Assembly (NCBI GenBank): GCA_949316235.1
Contig: OX438745.1
Location: forward strand, 811,001-875,000
DNA: 64,000 bases
Direction: 5' to 3'
From: Oegoconia quadripuncta
Taxonomy: Eukaryota > Arthropoda > Insecta > Lepidoptera > Autostichidae
The notes below the pieces were generated by a model. That model had not been told where the DNA came from and ran no database searches. It worked only from the letters and a program-made list of their open reading frames with translations. Both the position numbers and the translations under genes were made by a program. Each line of letters opens with the position of its first letter. The stretch's first letter is position 1. Positions 56,401 through 63,432 of this stretch are shown piece by piece.

Positions 56401-58990
56401 AGTCTTGATGATTTGAGTAGAGCTATTTCTAATATTGCTAAATGGTTTACATCAAAAAATTAATAAAAGTGAAGCAATAACCGTCTCTGTTCTACAGTAT
56501 TTACTACGTAATGTAACCGAATGGATATGACTTACGGCATTCTGTTATTGGGAAATGCCATGGAGATAAATTGTGTATTTGTTCCGCAGATACGAGCGGT
56601 TCGGGTGATTAACAAATTAGGCCCGAGGGAATCTTTCAGAAATTTTAAGGAAATCAATTTACCTATTAGTATTAGTGAAAGTTTGTGTATCCCATGAAAT
56701 AAAATTATTTAAAATGTTTGAATTTGGAATCCGCTAACTTTCACGTGTTCAATCTACAATTTTCATTAGCAATTAAAATAAAATTGATACCTTTTACATC
56801 GCCATCAGCAGGAGGCACTTCCGATACTAGTGGAAGTTTACGAGCGGTGTCTTTATTATCTTCAGTGATTTGTAAATTGTCACCTCGGGCTTTAGCGTCG
56901 ACTTCGGAACTTGGCAGCTCTCGAATCTTAATTGACTCACCCTGAGCTTTCTTTTTGTTCTCCTCCCTACGAAGTATATTATTAGCTAGCCTTAAAACTT
57001 CCTTATTATCTTTCATTTTGTCTTTGATATCGTAAAGCAGGTTATTTATGCGTTTACTTCTGTCTATCTCTTGCATTTTGAACTCGGCCATCTTTTTGTC
57101 ATGTTCAGTTTTATAGCTATTTAAATCAATATCCCATAATTCTTTACGTTTCTTCTCTGTTTTTGCCGTTTCTTCAGTTTTATTTTCAACTTCATCTTTA
57201 CTTACGACATCGGAAGTTTCTTGAACGGGCTCATATTTAGATGGATGCAATATATCATGCGACTTTAAAAGAATCTCATCGACTTCATTTATAAATTGTT
57301 TGCATTCCTTACTTCTCTGCTCATATCTAACTTTACTTTGATTGATCCTATTTTCGTGGCCTTGTAAGTCAGCGTTAAGCTTTTTTATAGCAATATTTAT
57401 ATCGTCTATGTCAGAATTAGTTACACGTCCGATTTCTTCTTCTGGCGTGTCTGTTTTATCTACTTCTTGCTCTGTCACCTCCATCGTGATCTCTGTTTTG
57501 CTTTCGTCATCAATGTCTATTTTTGGATTACGTATTTGACTATTTTCTTTCATTTTTTGAAAAGCTATATTTGATTTTCTGGAATTTTCCAAGGCTTCGT
57601 TAACATCATTCAGCAACTCATTCATGCTATTTAGTTTATTGGTAATATCTTCACGTATAAGTGTGCTAAGATTTTCAGCACCTTCAACTATATTTTTTGC
57701 TAAATTTTTCATTTCTTTAAATTCCATTTCTTTGTTATCTTGATTCTCGTTATTACTTGTTTCAAATATGTTCTCTAAAGCAGTTTGTAAAGTTTGTTCC
57801 ATCTTCTCGTCGAATTTACGTGCTGGGTGTTGTTGTGAATTTGTTTCATTGACGCTGTCTATAGAAGGTTCTGTTTTCTCTTCGCAAATGTTTTTTTCTT
57901 GTTTTTCTTCAAGTTTCTGTTCATCATTTTTATTTACTTTATCTTTCGCATTGATGGGAATATTATTCATTACGGAATTAATCTCCCGTAGTGCCTTTTC
58001 TGTATCTTTCAATTTCGTTTCAAAGGTCTTGGGAATCAATATGTCCACCACATCATCCGACTCCTTAAGCTTTACTACACTTCCTATAGCCTTTTTAATT
58101 TGACCACTGAGATCTGGCATCACAGGGTTGTCTTTCAAAGGAATATTCATTGCTTCATTAATAGCGTAAGAATCTTGAACTTGTTGTATAACGGTGCGCC
58201 TAGTTTGTCCTTTAATTACATGCACGGATGATTCCTTTAAAACAGGATCTCTTATCATCTCCATTTTTACTTTATTGTCCTTACCATCATTAATTGTATC
58301 CGAGTTGTCGTAATTATCAGCCATATTCAAAAGCATATCTTTAGTTTCTTGGTATCTCGCCTCATAAGTTTTATCAGTATATTGGCTGACAACTTTTTCT
58401 ATCGCCTCATATTCCTGTTCATCCGTGTCTGACTCTTCGCTCACAGATTTTTGTTCTACTGAACTCGTTTCGGTTTTCATGCATTTAGCTTTGTAATCAG
58501 CTGCAGAGTTCATAAGTGACTGCATGTGTATGAAATTTATTTTATTTAATTGCTCTTTGTTACCGTTGGCTGATGCAATTTCATTTCGCATATCGCTAAA
58601 ACCTGATAAATTGATTTGGTCTAGCGGGACAGAGTCATTATTACTTTTACAATCAGAATGCGTCATTATTTGAATTTGACGTGCTTTTTCTGCGATTATC
58701 GGGTTACCTTTCAGCATCTTTTTGATTTCCTCCACCGACAATGGCTTAGTATGATTACCTACTTCGGTAAATGGCTGTCCAATCATTACTTCATACTCAG
58801 ATTTTACTTCCCCAGGATAAGAAGCTGCAATATATGGTCTAATGCCTTCTTTGAACGGCTTTAGCTCGTTTTCTATTGCATGCTCAATAACTTCTTTAGG
58901 CAGTTTTGCATCTTTAAAAAATTCTCGTAACTCTTCACGCTTCTTTTCCAGGAAAGCTGGATCACTTACCGTGGCTTCGGGGTCTTCCAT
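37936..58990 (-). CDS. dtr: Axonemal dynein assembly factor dtr/DNAAF1 (LRRC50), 17 exons
   Basis: DNAAF1 is a cytoplasmic LRR protein needed to pre-assemble dynein arms of motile cilia and sperm flagella. Drosophila dtr is the orthologue. Exons: 58990-56791, 56070-55841, 54888-54609, 54380-54267, 54165-53988, 53492-53363, 53131-52873, 52146-52002, 51515-51421, 50586-50044, 49693-49500, 48690-48534, 48328-48224, 46757-46356, 42814-42677, 40313-40117, 38400-37936. All junctions keep phase (5,832 nt, 1,943 aa). Hallmarks are [20 protein letters not shown] and [10 protein letters not shown], LRRs with [19 protein letters not shown], and the LRR cap [18 protein letters not shown]. About 733 acidic, coiled-coil-prone residues precede these hallmarks. 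The C-terminal half is Lys/Glu/Ser-rich and poorly conserved. One splice choice (exons 12/13) is ambiguous. The gene converges with HR96 and diverges from TBC1D7. Confidence 0.94.
38733..39085 (+). mobile_element. SINE-B copy with doubled head start
   Basis: ccgcctccgtggctcaaccg then again ctccgtggctcaatgtaaac, after which the copy is full length to its A-run. Antisense in dtr intron 16. Confidence 0.87.
39140..39245 (+). mobile_element. SINE-C head
   Basis: attggtgtagtggatagtgg with a duplicated gatagtg, B box gttcgaatcc, body to gatgaatacgaacat, then a LINE tail in the other orientation. Confidence 0.75.
39250..39480 (-). mobile_element. Jockey-like LINE 3' end fragment
   Basis: accacaatctcatctgatgg, gatgtggccgaaggtg and aggcatctac-type phrases in reverse. 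It matches the plus-strand tail at 59895-60095. Confidence 0.6.
39612..40055. mobile_element. hAT-like MITE with 8-bp TSD, copy 2
   Basis: 444 bp, nearly identical to 7096-7537. The perfect 8-bp direct repeat ATGCTGAC lies at 39604-39611 and 40056-40063. It is in dtr intron 16, about 60 bp from the exon 16 donor. Confidence 0.85.
40117..40313 (-). CDS. dtr: dtr exon 16
   Basis: Acceptor ttgcaag|G, donor act|GTGAGT. Encodes [20 protein letters not shown] then [20 protein letters not shown].., a helical segment. Phase fits both neighbours. Confidence 0.9.
40403..40553. mobile_element. Small hairpin MITE 'GGTGTCGATTCGG', copy 2
   Basis: Inverted arms ttgacaatggtgtcgattcg / complement around about 60 bp. 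Same family as 33649-33743. Confidence 0.72.
41101..41175 (+). mobile_element. SINE-C tail fragment
   Basis: Contains attatctagtatccacatca and tagtttgggtcctaattgtc. Only the tail remains, abutting the SINE-B T-run. Confidence 0.55.
41178..42165 (-). mobile_element. SINE-B copy cleanly split by a piggyBac-like element
   Basis: 3' half 41178-41320 and 5' half 41992-42165. The SINE site TTAA is duplicated at the junctions. Removing the insert restores the family sequence exactly at that point. Confidence 0.85.
41325..41987 (-). mobile_element. piggyBac-like element, TTAA target duplication, copy 2
   Basis: TTAA at 41321-41324 and 41988-41991. Ends CCTTTAGGCGGACGCTGG and, from the right, CCTCTGTGTCC. 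Two 16-bp sites (ggcaccgatcggtgcc and gacaccgatcggtgcc) lie about 45 bp apart near the left end. The interior matches 10123-10696 inverted. No complete transposase. Confidence 0.78.
42320..42552 (-). mobile_element. SINE-C copy
   Basis: Minus-strand copy from tcggacacttacaccaatca to ctacaccaatcgaccgtcga, with a slightly worn B box (gggattcgaatccataac). Confidence 0.82.
42677..42814 (-). CDS. dtr: dtr exon 15
   Basis: Acceptor attgcag|A, donor caag|GTATGT. Encodes [20 protein letters not shown] then [20 protein letters not shown]. Phase 1 on both sides. Confidence 0.9.
43085..43225. mobile_element. Worn repeat related to 9133-9293
   Basis: Shares gaatctgttgcatataaaac, cgagactgag-type phrases and agatcgat. 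It also resembles the CTCAAG family loosely. Function and class unknown. Confidence 0.4.
43310..43615 (+). mobile_element. LINE terminus and tail
   Basis: Encodes [20 protein letters not shown].. [20 protein letters not shown], an ORF2 C-terminus. It is followed by ctggaagagatcgcttttag, gcgcaataaagagtatttgt and TATTG repeats. Confidence 0.75.
44120..44403 (+). mobile_element. Jockey/R1-like LINE ORF2 terminus with poly(A)
   Basis: Encodes [20 protein letters not shown] then [25 protein letters not shown], the usual LWN.LP..VF ending of these LINEs. It ends in a long A-run. Confidence 0.82.
44430..45475. mobile_element. GC-richer element with about 50-bp TIR, hosting a MITE
   Basis: ggctcattagagccactcgg and cactccgcaccgcctcg at 44433-44480 recur inverted at 45425-45475. 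The interior right part is unusually GC-rich (45130-45440). It hosts a LINE tail fragment and the MITE at 44705-45133. Confidence 0.55.
44705..45133. mobile_element. TTA-flanked MITE, AGGTCTATTCAGACATAAGC ends
   Basis: About 75-bp inverted arms rich in cgatatcgc. TTA on both sides (44702-44704, 45134-45136), suggesting PIF/Harbinger-type mobilisation. Confidence 0.8.
45796..45955 (+). mobile_element. LINE 3' tail
   Basis: aacccttgagcttcttgctc through gacgttttcaagtgataatt and a TTTGAT-type tail. Same family as 18076-18232, with a shorter relic near 38540-38610. Confidence 0.6.
46070..46185 (+). mobile_element. SINE-C head
   Basis: ataattggtgtagtggatag, B box ggttcgaatcc, gacgggtaaag, ending at gatgaatacgaacat. 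Confidence 0.78.
46356..46757 (-). CDS. dtr: dtr exon 14 (Lys/Glu-rich)
   Basis: Acceptor aacacag|C, donor aaag|GTAAGT. Encodes [20 protein letters not shown].. then a Lys-rich low-complexity stretch and [20 protein letters not shown]. The open frame extends upstream to 46824, but the acceptor and phase fix the start. Confidence 0.88.
46874..47142 (+). mobile_element. SINE-A copy
   Basis: Full length: ggtgtagtggtttgaaactc, ggttcgaatcc, ggcatatgtttgtatgatga, tail to gtccaaggataata. Confidence 0.87.
47155..48223. other. dtr intron 13, mostly unassigned
   Basis: 47155-47400 resembles 33206-33370 (attcacgaaaactgaatttc, gcggccga), an unnamed repeat. The rest is AT-rich without a clear element. 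Confidence 0.4.
48224..48328 (-). CDS. dtr: dtr exon 13, acceptor uncertain
   Basis: Encodes [20 protein letters not shown] then [15 protein letters not shown], donor gac|GTAAGT. With the strong exon 12 donor, phase forces the weak acceptor acaaag|TG (48329-48330). The better acceptor ccttag|GTT would start the exon at 48350 and needs exon 12 to extend to 48508. Confidence 0.75.
48534..48690 (-). CDS. dtr: dtr exon 12
   Basis: Acceptor atcatag|A, donor cctg|GTAAGA. Encodes [20 protein letters not shown] then [20 protein letters not shown]. An alternative weaker donor gag|GTAGTC at 48507 adds IFRVMDE-type residues in frame. Confidence 0.85.
49063..49392 (+). mobile_element. SINE-B copy
   Basis: Full-length plus-strand copy, ccgcctccgtggctcaatgt to the A-run. 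Antisense in dtr intron 11. Confidence 0.88.
49500..49693 (-). CDS. dtr: dtr exon 11
   Basis: Acceptor ggtccag|T, donor atg|GTATGT. Encodes [20 protein letters not shown] then [20 protein letters not shown]. Phase fits on both sides. Confidence 0.9.
50044..50586 (-). CDS. dtr: dtr exon 10
   Basis: Acceptor ttcgcag|A, donor agtg|GTGAGT. Encodes [20 protein letters not shown].. with repeated KKPLIE motifs and a Lys/Asp/Ser-rich end. Low complexity, probably disordered. Confidence 0.9.
50705..51315 (-). mobile_element. SINE-C copy split by SINE-B
   Basis: SINE-C tail 50705-50838 (tctagtcccaaactaggcaa) and a worn remainder about 51176-51315 (gatccgatcccgctactgtt). The full-length SINE-B at 50840-51172 sits between them. 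Confidence 0.65.
50840..51172 (+). mobile_element. SINE-B copy
   Basis: ccgcctccgtggctcaatgt to the A-run, one base short in the B box stem. It inserted into a SINE-C copy in dtr intron 9. Confidence 0.86.
51421..51515 (-). CDS. dtr: dtr exon 9
   Basis: Acceptor ttatcag|G, donor gaag|GTAATT, 95 nt. Encodes [20 protein letters not shown] then [11 protein letters not shown]. It is required to restore phase between exons 8 and 10. Confidence 0.88.
52002..52146 (-). CDS. dtr: dtr exon 8
   Basis: Acceptor atctag|A, donor gcaa|GTGAGT. Encodes [20 protein letters not shown] then [20 protein letters not shown]. Its phase matches exon 7 and exon 9 exactly. Confidence 0.9.
52300..52640 (+). mobile_element. 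LINE-derived fragment
   Basis: Ends with the lepidopteran phrase gaggctgtgcaccagcagtg, aacgtaggttg. A diverged relative at 51720-51850 shares gaggcctgaaaacac and the ctgtcagatggcc region. Confidence 0.5.
52873..53131 (-). CDS. dtr: dtr exon 7
   Basis: Acceptor actatag|G, donor gaag|GTATGA. Encodes [20 protein letters not shown].. [20 protein letters not shown] and an acidic Ser/Asp/Glu run resembling CK2 sites. Confidence 0.92.
53363..53492 (-). CDS. dtr: dtr exon 6
   Basis: Acceptor tttcag|C, donor aag|GTAAGT. Encodes [20 protein letters not shown] then [20 protein letters not shown], the helical extension after the LRR cap. Confidence 0.93.
53988..54165 (-). CDS. dtr: dtr exon 5 (last LRR and cap)
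   Basis: Acceptor aaatag|T, donor gacg|GTATGT. Encodes [20 protein letters not shown].. [20 protein letters not shown], the diagnostic DNAAF1 LRR-cap sequence. Confidence 0.97.
54267..54380 (-). CDS. dtr: dtr exon 4 (LRR)
   Basis: Acceptor tttcag|A, donor aagg|GTAGGC. Encodes [20 protein letters not shown] then [17 protein letters not shown], matching DNAAF1 '[20 protein letters not shown]'. Confidence 0.96.
54609..54888 (-). CDS. dtr: dtr exon 3 (LRRs)
   Basis: Acceptor caacag|G, donor gttg|GTAAGT. Encodes [20 protein letters not shown].., about four LRRs with conserved LNL/LSL..N positions. Confidence 0.97.
54930..55385 (+). mobile_element. Mosaic SINE-A with HR96- and dtr-derived patches
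   Basis: 54930-54974 is the SINE-A head. 54975-55045 is a 71-bp inverted copy (2 differences) of HR96 18647-18717, including the acceptor and 13 exon bases. 55046-55077 has no source I can find. 55078-55143 is a 66-bp identical inverted copy of dtr 56733-56798 (8 exon bases, donor and intron). From about 55150 the SINE-A resumes through the B box (ggttcgaatcc) to its tail. Confidence 0.88.
55548..55678 (-). mobile_element. LINE terminus (GRPRISY family)
   Basis: Reverse-oriented relative of 37425-37625 (ttgtcggtggagatttttcc, tcctgatacgacaccacgtt). No intact frame. Confidence 0.7.
55841..56070 (-). CDS. dtr: dtr exon 2 (coiled coil and LRR N-cap)
   Basis: Acceptor ttttcag|T, donor aag|GTAAGG. 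Encodes a Lys/Glu coiled coil then [20 protein letters not shown] and [10 protein letters not shown], the conserved start of DNAAF1 proteins. Confidence 0.96.
56791..58990 (-). CDS. dtr: dtr exon 1, long N-terminal extension
   Basis: ATG at 58990-58988, 733 codons plus one base, donor aaag|GTATCA. The first 115 residues look structured ([40 protein letters not shown]). The rest is acidic, Lys/Glu/Asn-rich and coiled-coil-prone. The frame would stop 16 codons past the donor. The phase-1 join to exon 2 is exact, so I model it as part of dtr. A separate short-form gene is possible. Confidence 0.85.
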
Positions 58991-59639
58991 ATTTTAAGTG
59001 AAATCACAATAATGAATGGTACTTCGATTTTATCCCACTTGACGAAAAATAGACTAACCTTGCACAAAACTTCGCGTGATTATAAATTTCCATGGATACG
59101 GCATTTCATGGCATTTTGTTTGATCGAAATTCAATATTGGCATTTCAAAAAGTGGCGGGCTTATTAAAATTCCTTTTCAAATAGATTGTTTTCATTAATG
59201 ATTATTCTATGAATATTTTTTGTGCAAAACGGAACGTAGGTAGTTGCGCTCGAAAACTTGTATTTTACTTTATAATCAGAAGGTGTATTTCGTACCAAAG
59301 AGAATTTCACTACGTTCGTTTTATTTCGTACTACGTAACCACCAGAGATTAGAAAATGACGGAGTTTATCAAATTAAGCATGTCGCATACTTTATTGCAA
59401 CACAAAGAATAATTACGTTTTGAAAAACATTAGTAGATATTTGTTCGCTCTTCTTTGATTACATTCAAAATATTGCTTTTTGGATTCAGAACGTTCTACT
59501 TGCCACAGATTATAAATTTATTAGTCTGATATAAATATTTGTATTTTTTTTAAAACAACAATAATCTCGTATAAATGAATGTTTGTATCTTACTTACAAG
59601 ACCCAGAGTTGGTTAATTTCCATTGATTGTTCCTCTCAG
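58991..59639. promoter_or_regulatory. Divergent dtr/TBC1D7 promoter region
   Basis: About 670 bp separate the two start codons, which face away from each other. The block is AT-rich and free of recognisable mobile elements. A candidate X-box lies at 59086-59099. For TBC1D7 a possible acceptor (cctctcag at 59632-59639) implies a non-coding first exon upstream in this interval. Confidence 0.55.
59086..59099. promoter_or_regulatory. Candidate X-box (RFX site) upstream of dtr
   Basis: atttccatggatac resembles the RFX X-box palindrome GTTNCCATGGNAAC, with the CCATGG core and terminal AC kept and about three differences. It lies about 96-109 bp upstream of the dtr ATG, a usual place for X-boxes in ciliary genes. 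Inference by eye only. Confidence 0.3.
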
Positions 59640-59663
59640 GCCATCTTTGCAGATCTTACCAAC

Positions 59664-59850
59664 ATGACTGATGAACGGAACTTCCGTTCGTCTTATTATG
59701 AAAAAGTGGGATGCCGAGGGGTTGAGGAGAAGAAATCCCTGGAAATTCTGATGAAGGAGAAACCTTGGGACAAAGTGAAGCTGAAACAGTTTTGCTTGCG
59801 GTTCACAGTGCCCGCTGCATATAGGAACTTAGTATGGAAAGTACTTCTTG
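59664..59850 (+). CDS. TBC1D7: TBC1D7 coding exon 1
   Basis: Start codon to donor cttg|gtaaga, 62 codons plus one base. The probable exon start is 59640 after cctctcag, leaving a 24-nt 5' UTR stretch. Confidence 0.93.
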
Positions 59851-62800
59851 GTAAGACATCTTCAACTATTCTTGTTTGGGCTTTTAGACAATATTAATAC
59901 TTAATGTCAAACCAAAGGTCTACCACAACCCAGGTTTAGGGACCGACACTTTTCCCGACACTTACAACCTTGGGATCTTCAAGTCTAGAGTGAATAGGCA
60001 TTTACTGGGTGCGCGTGATACATCTTCGGCTACATCGTCACTTTCCATCAGGTGAGATTGTAGTCAAACGCGAAACCAGTTTTTAATAAAAAAAAAAGGG
60101 AGGTCAATATTTGAGATAAACACTGATGATACTGGAATTCGGAGAAAATGGAGGTGGCTGGTTCGATTTCTATGTTTAGTATTCGGTTTAATTGGTCCTT
60201 GCCTTGCCAAATACCACCATCTTATCTAAGTCAACAATGTTGGTAGCATAGTTGTATTCCTGCTGTTTGAGACAAGACTGTCCTGAAATACCATAAAAGA
60301 AACTACCTAAACTACAAATTCTCATATACAAATAATTCACCTAATTTTTTTTGATTTTGGATTAGCTCTCTTCGGTCTTTGCTGTTTGTCTGTCTGTTCT
60401 GTTGTTGATTAACCTCAAACCTACCTAGATTTTCCATGTAAAAAATAACACTGCACTGTCCATTTAGGTATAAGTGATAAAATTGTTGAGACACTCCTTT
60501 TAGGTTCATATAATAACTTGTGTTGGGAGGCCCAGCTCTTTCTTAGCGTTACGTAAACAAGTGCTAAGTTAGTCAGTAAAAGGTTTTATTTACATTAATT
60601 AGAGATGGAGTTTATAACGAGCCATAAACCTGAGCCCGAGGGCTCAGGCATTGTAAATGTCATCGGTTTTCTATAAAATTTTATCTTTACCTAAATCAAT
60701 CTGCAATAAAAGTAAATGGAATACCTCATGCTTGGCAAATTAATACTCTCTAGCTAAGTATAATCCTTGTGTATGTGAATGTGGGATGTCTCAATATAAA
60801 TCTATTCTAACTGGAGGTTCCAGGTGATCGTGGTTCCACCTGTGGTCTTATCTTCACTTAACATAAGGTGATTGAGGTCAAGTGCTAACCCGTTGTGCAT
60901 AAAAAAACTTATTTCAATTGTACTATTATATAGACGAGCAGCATTACTGCTGGTATGTCTATGTCACAGTATTGGAAGAGTTCACATTGTTCATTATGTT
61001 GTTATTCAGTCAATATTTAAGTCTATGTTTCGTTTCTCCCAGACATTCTTCCAGTGTACCCTGACTCACACCAATTCGTGATGGAGCAACGCGTGGAGCA
61101 ATACCAGGACCTACTCTATGCTGCGAAGTTGTTAGAGCTGGTGGAAGACAATACTCCTCGAAGCAAAGTGCTGCTTGAGATGTGGCTGCTTGATATTGAG
61201 AAAAGAGCCGCACCTAATTTTCCTGAGACAAATTTTTGTGTAAGTAATACAGTTTGAATACATTTTAACTGCTGTATGTTATTGTTCTTATGTATTATTG
61301 CATTTGTAACGATGCTCATCTATTTATCCTTGCTTCCTTAGTGATAAGGCCAACGTCAGTGTTAAAAGTTTCGAGCATATGTTTGTGTTTTGATTTGAGG
61401 CACTGTTGCGCACCAATGAAATAAACGAATGGCTTTTTTCACCGACCGCAAATTTAAGTTTTTTGATAACTGAAGATTGTGAATATAATATATGTATATA
61501 TATCCCGTCTAAAATAATTTTGCATTTTAGAGTTCTGTGACTCACATGGTGGTCAGATGACTTAGGAGAAAAGTTCTTATCTATGTTTCAACAAAATTAT
61601 TTCAGCTAATTCAAAGATATTTAATTTTTAACACAGTTTTTTTTAATTAGCATAGAATATGATTTATTTGCTCTTGAATAGGGTACATTAGATTAGGTGT
61701 TGTTACAATAAGATGCGCCTAATTCAATCATTACAATGACGTGCAAATATTGGACAATATTAATGTTTCATACAAAGATAATCAGCCTGCATAACAATTA
61801 ATCGCTATTGTGCTAAACGCAATTTTTGTGGAAAAGAACTAGTAAGTACCTTTTGAAAGTTACAAATGAAGTTAGAAAACATACCAATACATAATTTAGC
61901 TAATGGTAAAATTAATAACTATTAATCATCAAATTATTACAAAGGAATATAGAAATTTCAAATTAAATATATAAATAAATATTTGGGGCACTTAGGTACA
62001 TGAATCACTTAGTTCCAAACTAATGTTACAGTAGTAGTTATATTAAATAAATAAATAATAATAAATATGCTTAGACATACACAGCGCCATCTAGTTCCAC
62101 AGTAAGCAACTATAAGCTTGTGTTGTGGATACCAGATGGTTGATACACTACATAAATACATAAATACATATATTGGCATCCCATTCCATATTGAATTGTA
62201 GCTATAGCTTCTATTACTATGTAAATAACAATTGTTTTAGTAAGATAGTGATTTCTGATTTCACTTCCGTTCAATCTTGTCCTGTGTAAATCACTGATAT
62301 AGTTTTTTTGGAAAGATACAGTTAATATTTATGATTGGAGAGCTCAATTTATATTTAATTCACATTTATATGGCTATTAATTTATCGATATTTTTATATA
62401 AGTATGATACAATAAGTTATTCAATTGTATACATTGCTAAATGTCATCCAACTCTATAATTAGCCGTGTCTGGCATAAGTTCGGTCATTTTGTTTGTTGC
62501 TGTTGAACCGTGAGGATTAAAAGAACTGCTGTCCATTTACAGATAACAGATAAATATTTATATAAACATTCATGACTCGGGATTAAATGTTCGTATTCAT
62601 CTTACAAAACCCTCACGGGATTCGAACCCGCAACCGTTGGTTTCGCTGACAGTCACTAGCCACTACACCAGTTGATCGTCTCTTTCGTTCTTTGTATACC
62701 TGGATGATCATATTATATTAATTTCCTCGGGGATTATCTTTTTCAATGTATGTAATATATTATATTTGTTCTTCTTTCTAGTCAGCAGACACATTTGTGC

Positions 62801-62960
62801 CCATAGCTGAAACGCTCCTTGAGTTGTACACAGACGAGGCTGATGTGTACTGGATGACCAAAAGTCTTACTGACGTAGTGAAGGGAATGCAACGGGAGCT
62901 CTGCAAGCTGAGGGAAGCTTTCCAAACTATGCTGGATAAGGAGGATGGAGAGCTGTATAG
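59664..62960 (+). CDS. TBC1D7: TBC1 domain family member 7 (TBC1D7), 3'-partial
   Basis: TBC1D7 is a Rab-GAP-like TBC protein that forms the TSC1-TSC2-TBC1D7 complex, which restrains Rheb and mTORC1. Coding exons: 59664-59850, 61043-61239, 62782-62960, giving 187 residues plus two bases, with all boundaries GT/AG and in phase. The start [20 protein letters not shown] then [10 protein letters not shown] matches human TBC1D7 '[24 protein letters not shown]'. [17 protein letters not shown] and VYWMTKSL (human 'CYWITRRF') follow. The chosen ATG has AACATGA context and agrees with the human N-terminus. An in-frame ATG at 59583 lies before a probable acceptor. The rest of the TBC domain is beyond the right edge. 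Confidence 0.95.
59895..60095 (+). mobile_element. Jockey-like LINE terminus
   Basis: Encodes [20 protein letters not shown] then [14 protein letters not shown], followed by tcaggtgagattgtagtcaa and an A-run. It is the typical lepidopteran LINE ending and matches 39250-39480 inverted. Confidence 0.75.
60105..60908 (+). mobile_element. Worn, split SINE-B
   Basis: A diverged 5'/middle part at about 60119-60270 (ggttcgatttctatgtttag, caccatcttatctaagtcaa) and a 3' part at 60815-60908 (cttcacttaacataaggtga, A-run). The intervening 550 bp are unassigned. Confidence 0.5.
61043..61239 (+). CDS. TBC1D7: TBC1D7 coding exon 2
   Basis: Acceptor tctcccag|a, donor tgt|gtaagt. Encodes [20 protein letters not shown] then [20 protein letters not shown], matching human '[30 protein letters not shown]'. 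Confidence 0.96.
61240..62059. other. TBC1D7 intron 2, unassigned
   Basis: AT-rich. A short SINE-C-like tail piece (tcacttagttccaaactaat) lies at about 61985-62025. No other element or exon seen. Confidence 0.4.
62060..62165 (-). mobile_element. SINE-A tail
   Basis: tagacatacacagcgccatc through gtggataccagatggttgat. The body and head are missing. Confidence 0.75.
62535..62690 (-). mobile_element. SINE-C copy, tail truncated
   Basis: taaacattcatgactcggga, cgggattcgaacccgcaacc, ccactacaccagttgatcgt. Head complete. Confidence 0.8.
62782..62960 (+). CDS. TBC1D7: TBC1D7 coding exon 3
   Basis: Acceptor tttctag|t, donor atag|gtaaag. Encodes [20 protein letters not shown] then [20 protein letters not shown].. 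KEDGELY, matching the human 'VDCYWITRRFVNQL..NLEDGRLL' region. Confidence 0.95.
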
Positions 62961-63042
62961 GTAAAGGTTTTGCTACGGTGAAGATAACTAAAGCTGGAGA
63001 TAGTTTGTGTGGTGTATGCAAATAAAAGAATAATTAAAATCG

Positions 63043-63432
63043 ATGTAAGACTTAAATGCGACAAACACTATTGCGAAAGACTGAACTGCGAAAGATGGAA
63101 CTGCGACAGTGCCGAACTGCGACAGATCTAAACTGCGAAAGACTTAACTGCGACAGGACTGACTTAACTTTGTTTGTTAATTAGGTTAGGTTAGGTTGGG
63201 TTGGAAACATGAGAAACAACGCAAGAGCCGAGCGAGCGAAGAAAGCGAGCCGCGGCAGCGGCCGGCGAAGTGCCAGAACCGAATCGCTATGTTCTAATGA
63301 ACCATTGATATAACAGTCCTGTCGCATTTAAGTCTTTCGCAGTTCAGATCTGTCGCAGTTCGGCACTGTCGCAGTTCCATCTTTCGCAGTTCAGTCTTTC
63401 GCAATAGTGTTTGTCGCAGTTAAGTCTTACAT
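63043..63432. mobile_element. Foldback element of reiterated ACTGCGA motifs
   Basis: Inverted arms of about 115 bp (ATGTAAGACTTAA.. / ..TTAAGTCTTACAT). Each arm is built from about seven units of the type actgcgaaaga / actgcgacag. The loop holds three TTAGG units (63183-63203) and a GC-rich agcgagc stretch. It lies in the TBC1D7 intron. Confidence 0.82.

Noticed and set aside
56741..58990. Treating the 749-codon frame as a complete single-exon gene
   Set aside because: The donor at 56790 joins the conserved DNAAF1 exon 2 in exact phase, and the last 16 codons are AT-rich intron-like. Kept only as an alternative.
63183..63203. Interstitial telomere (TTAGG)3
   Set aside because: Only three units, inside a foldback element. 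Too short to claim a telomere fusion or TRAS/SART site.
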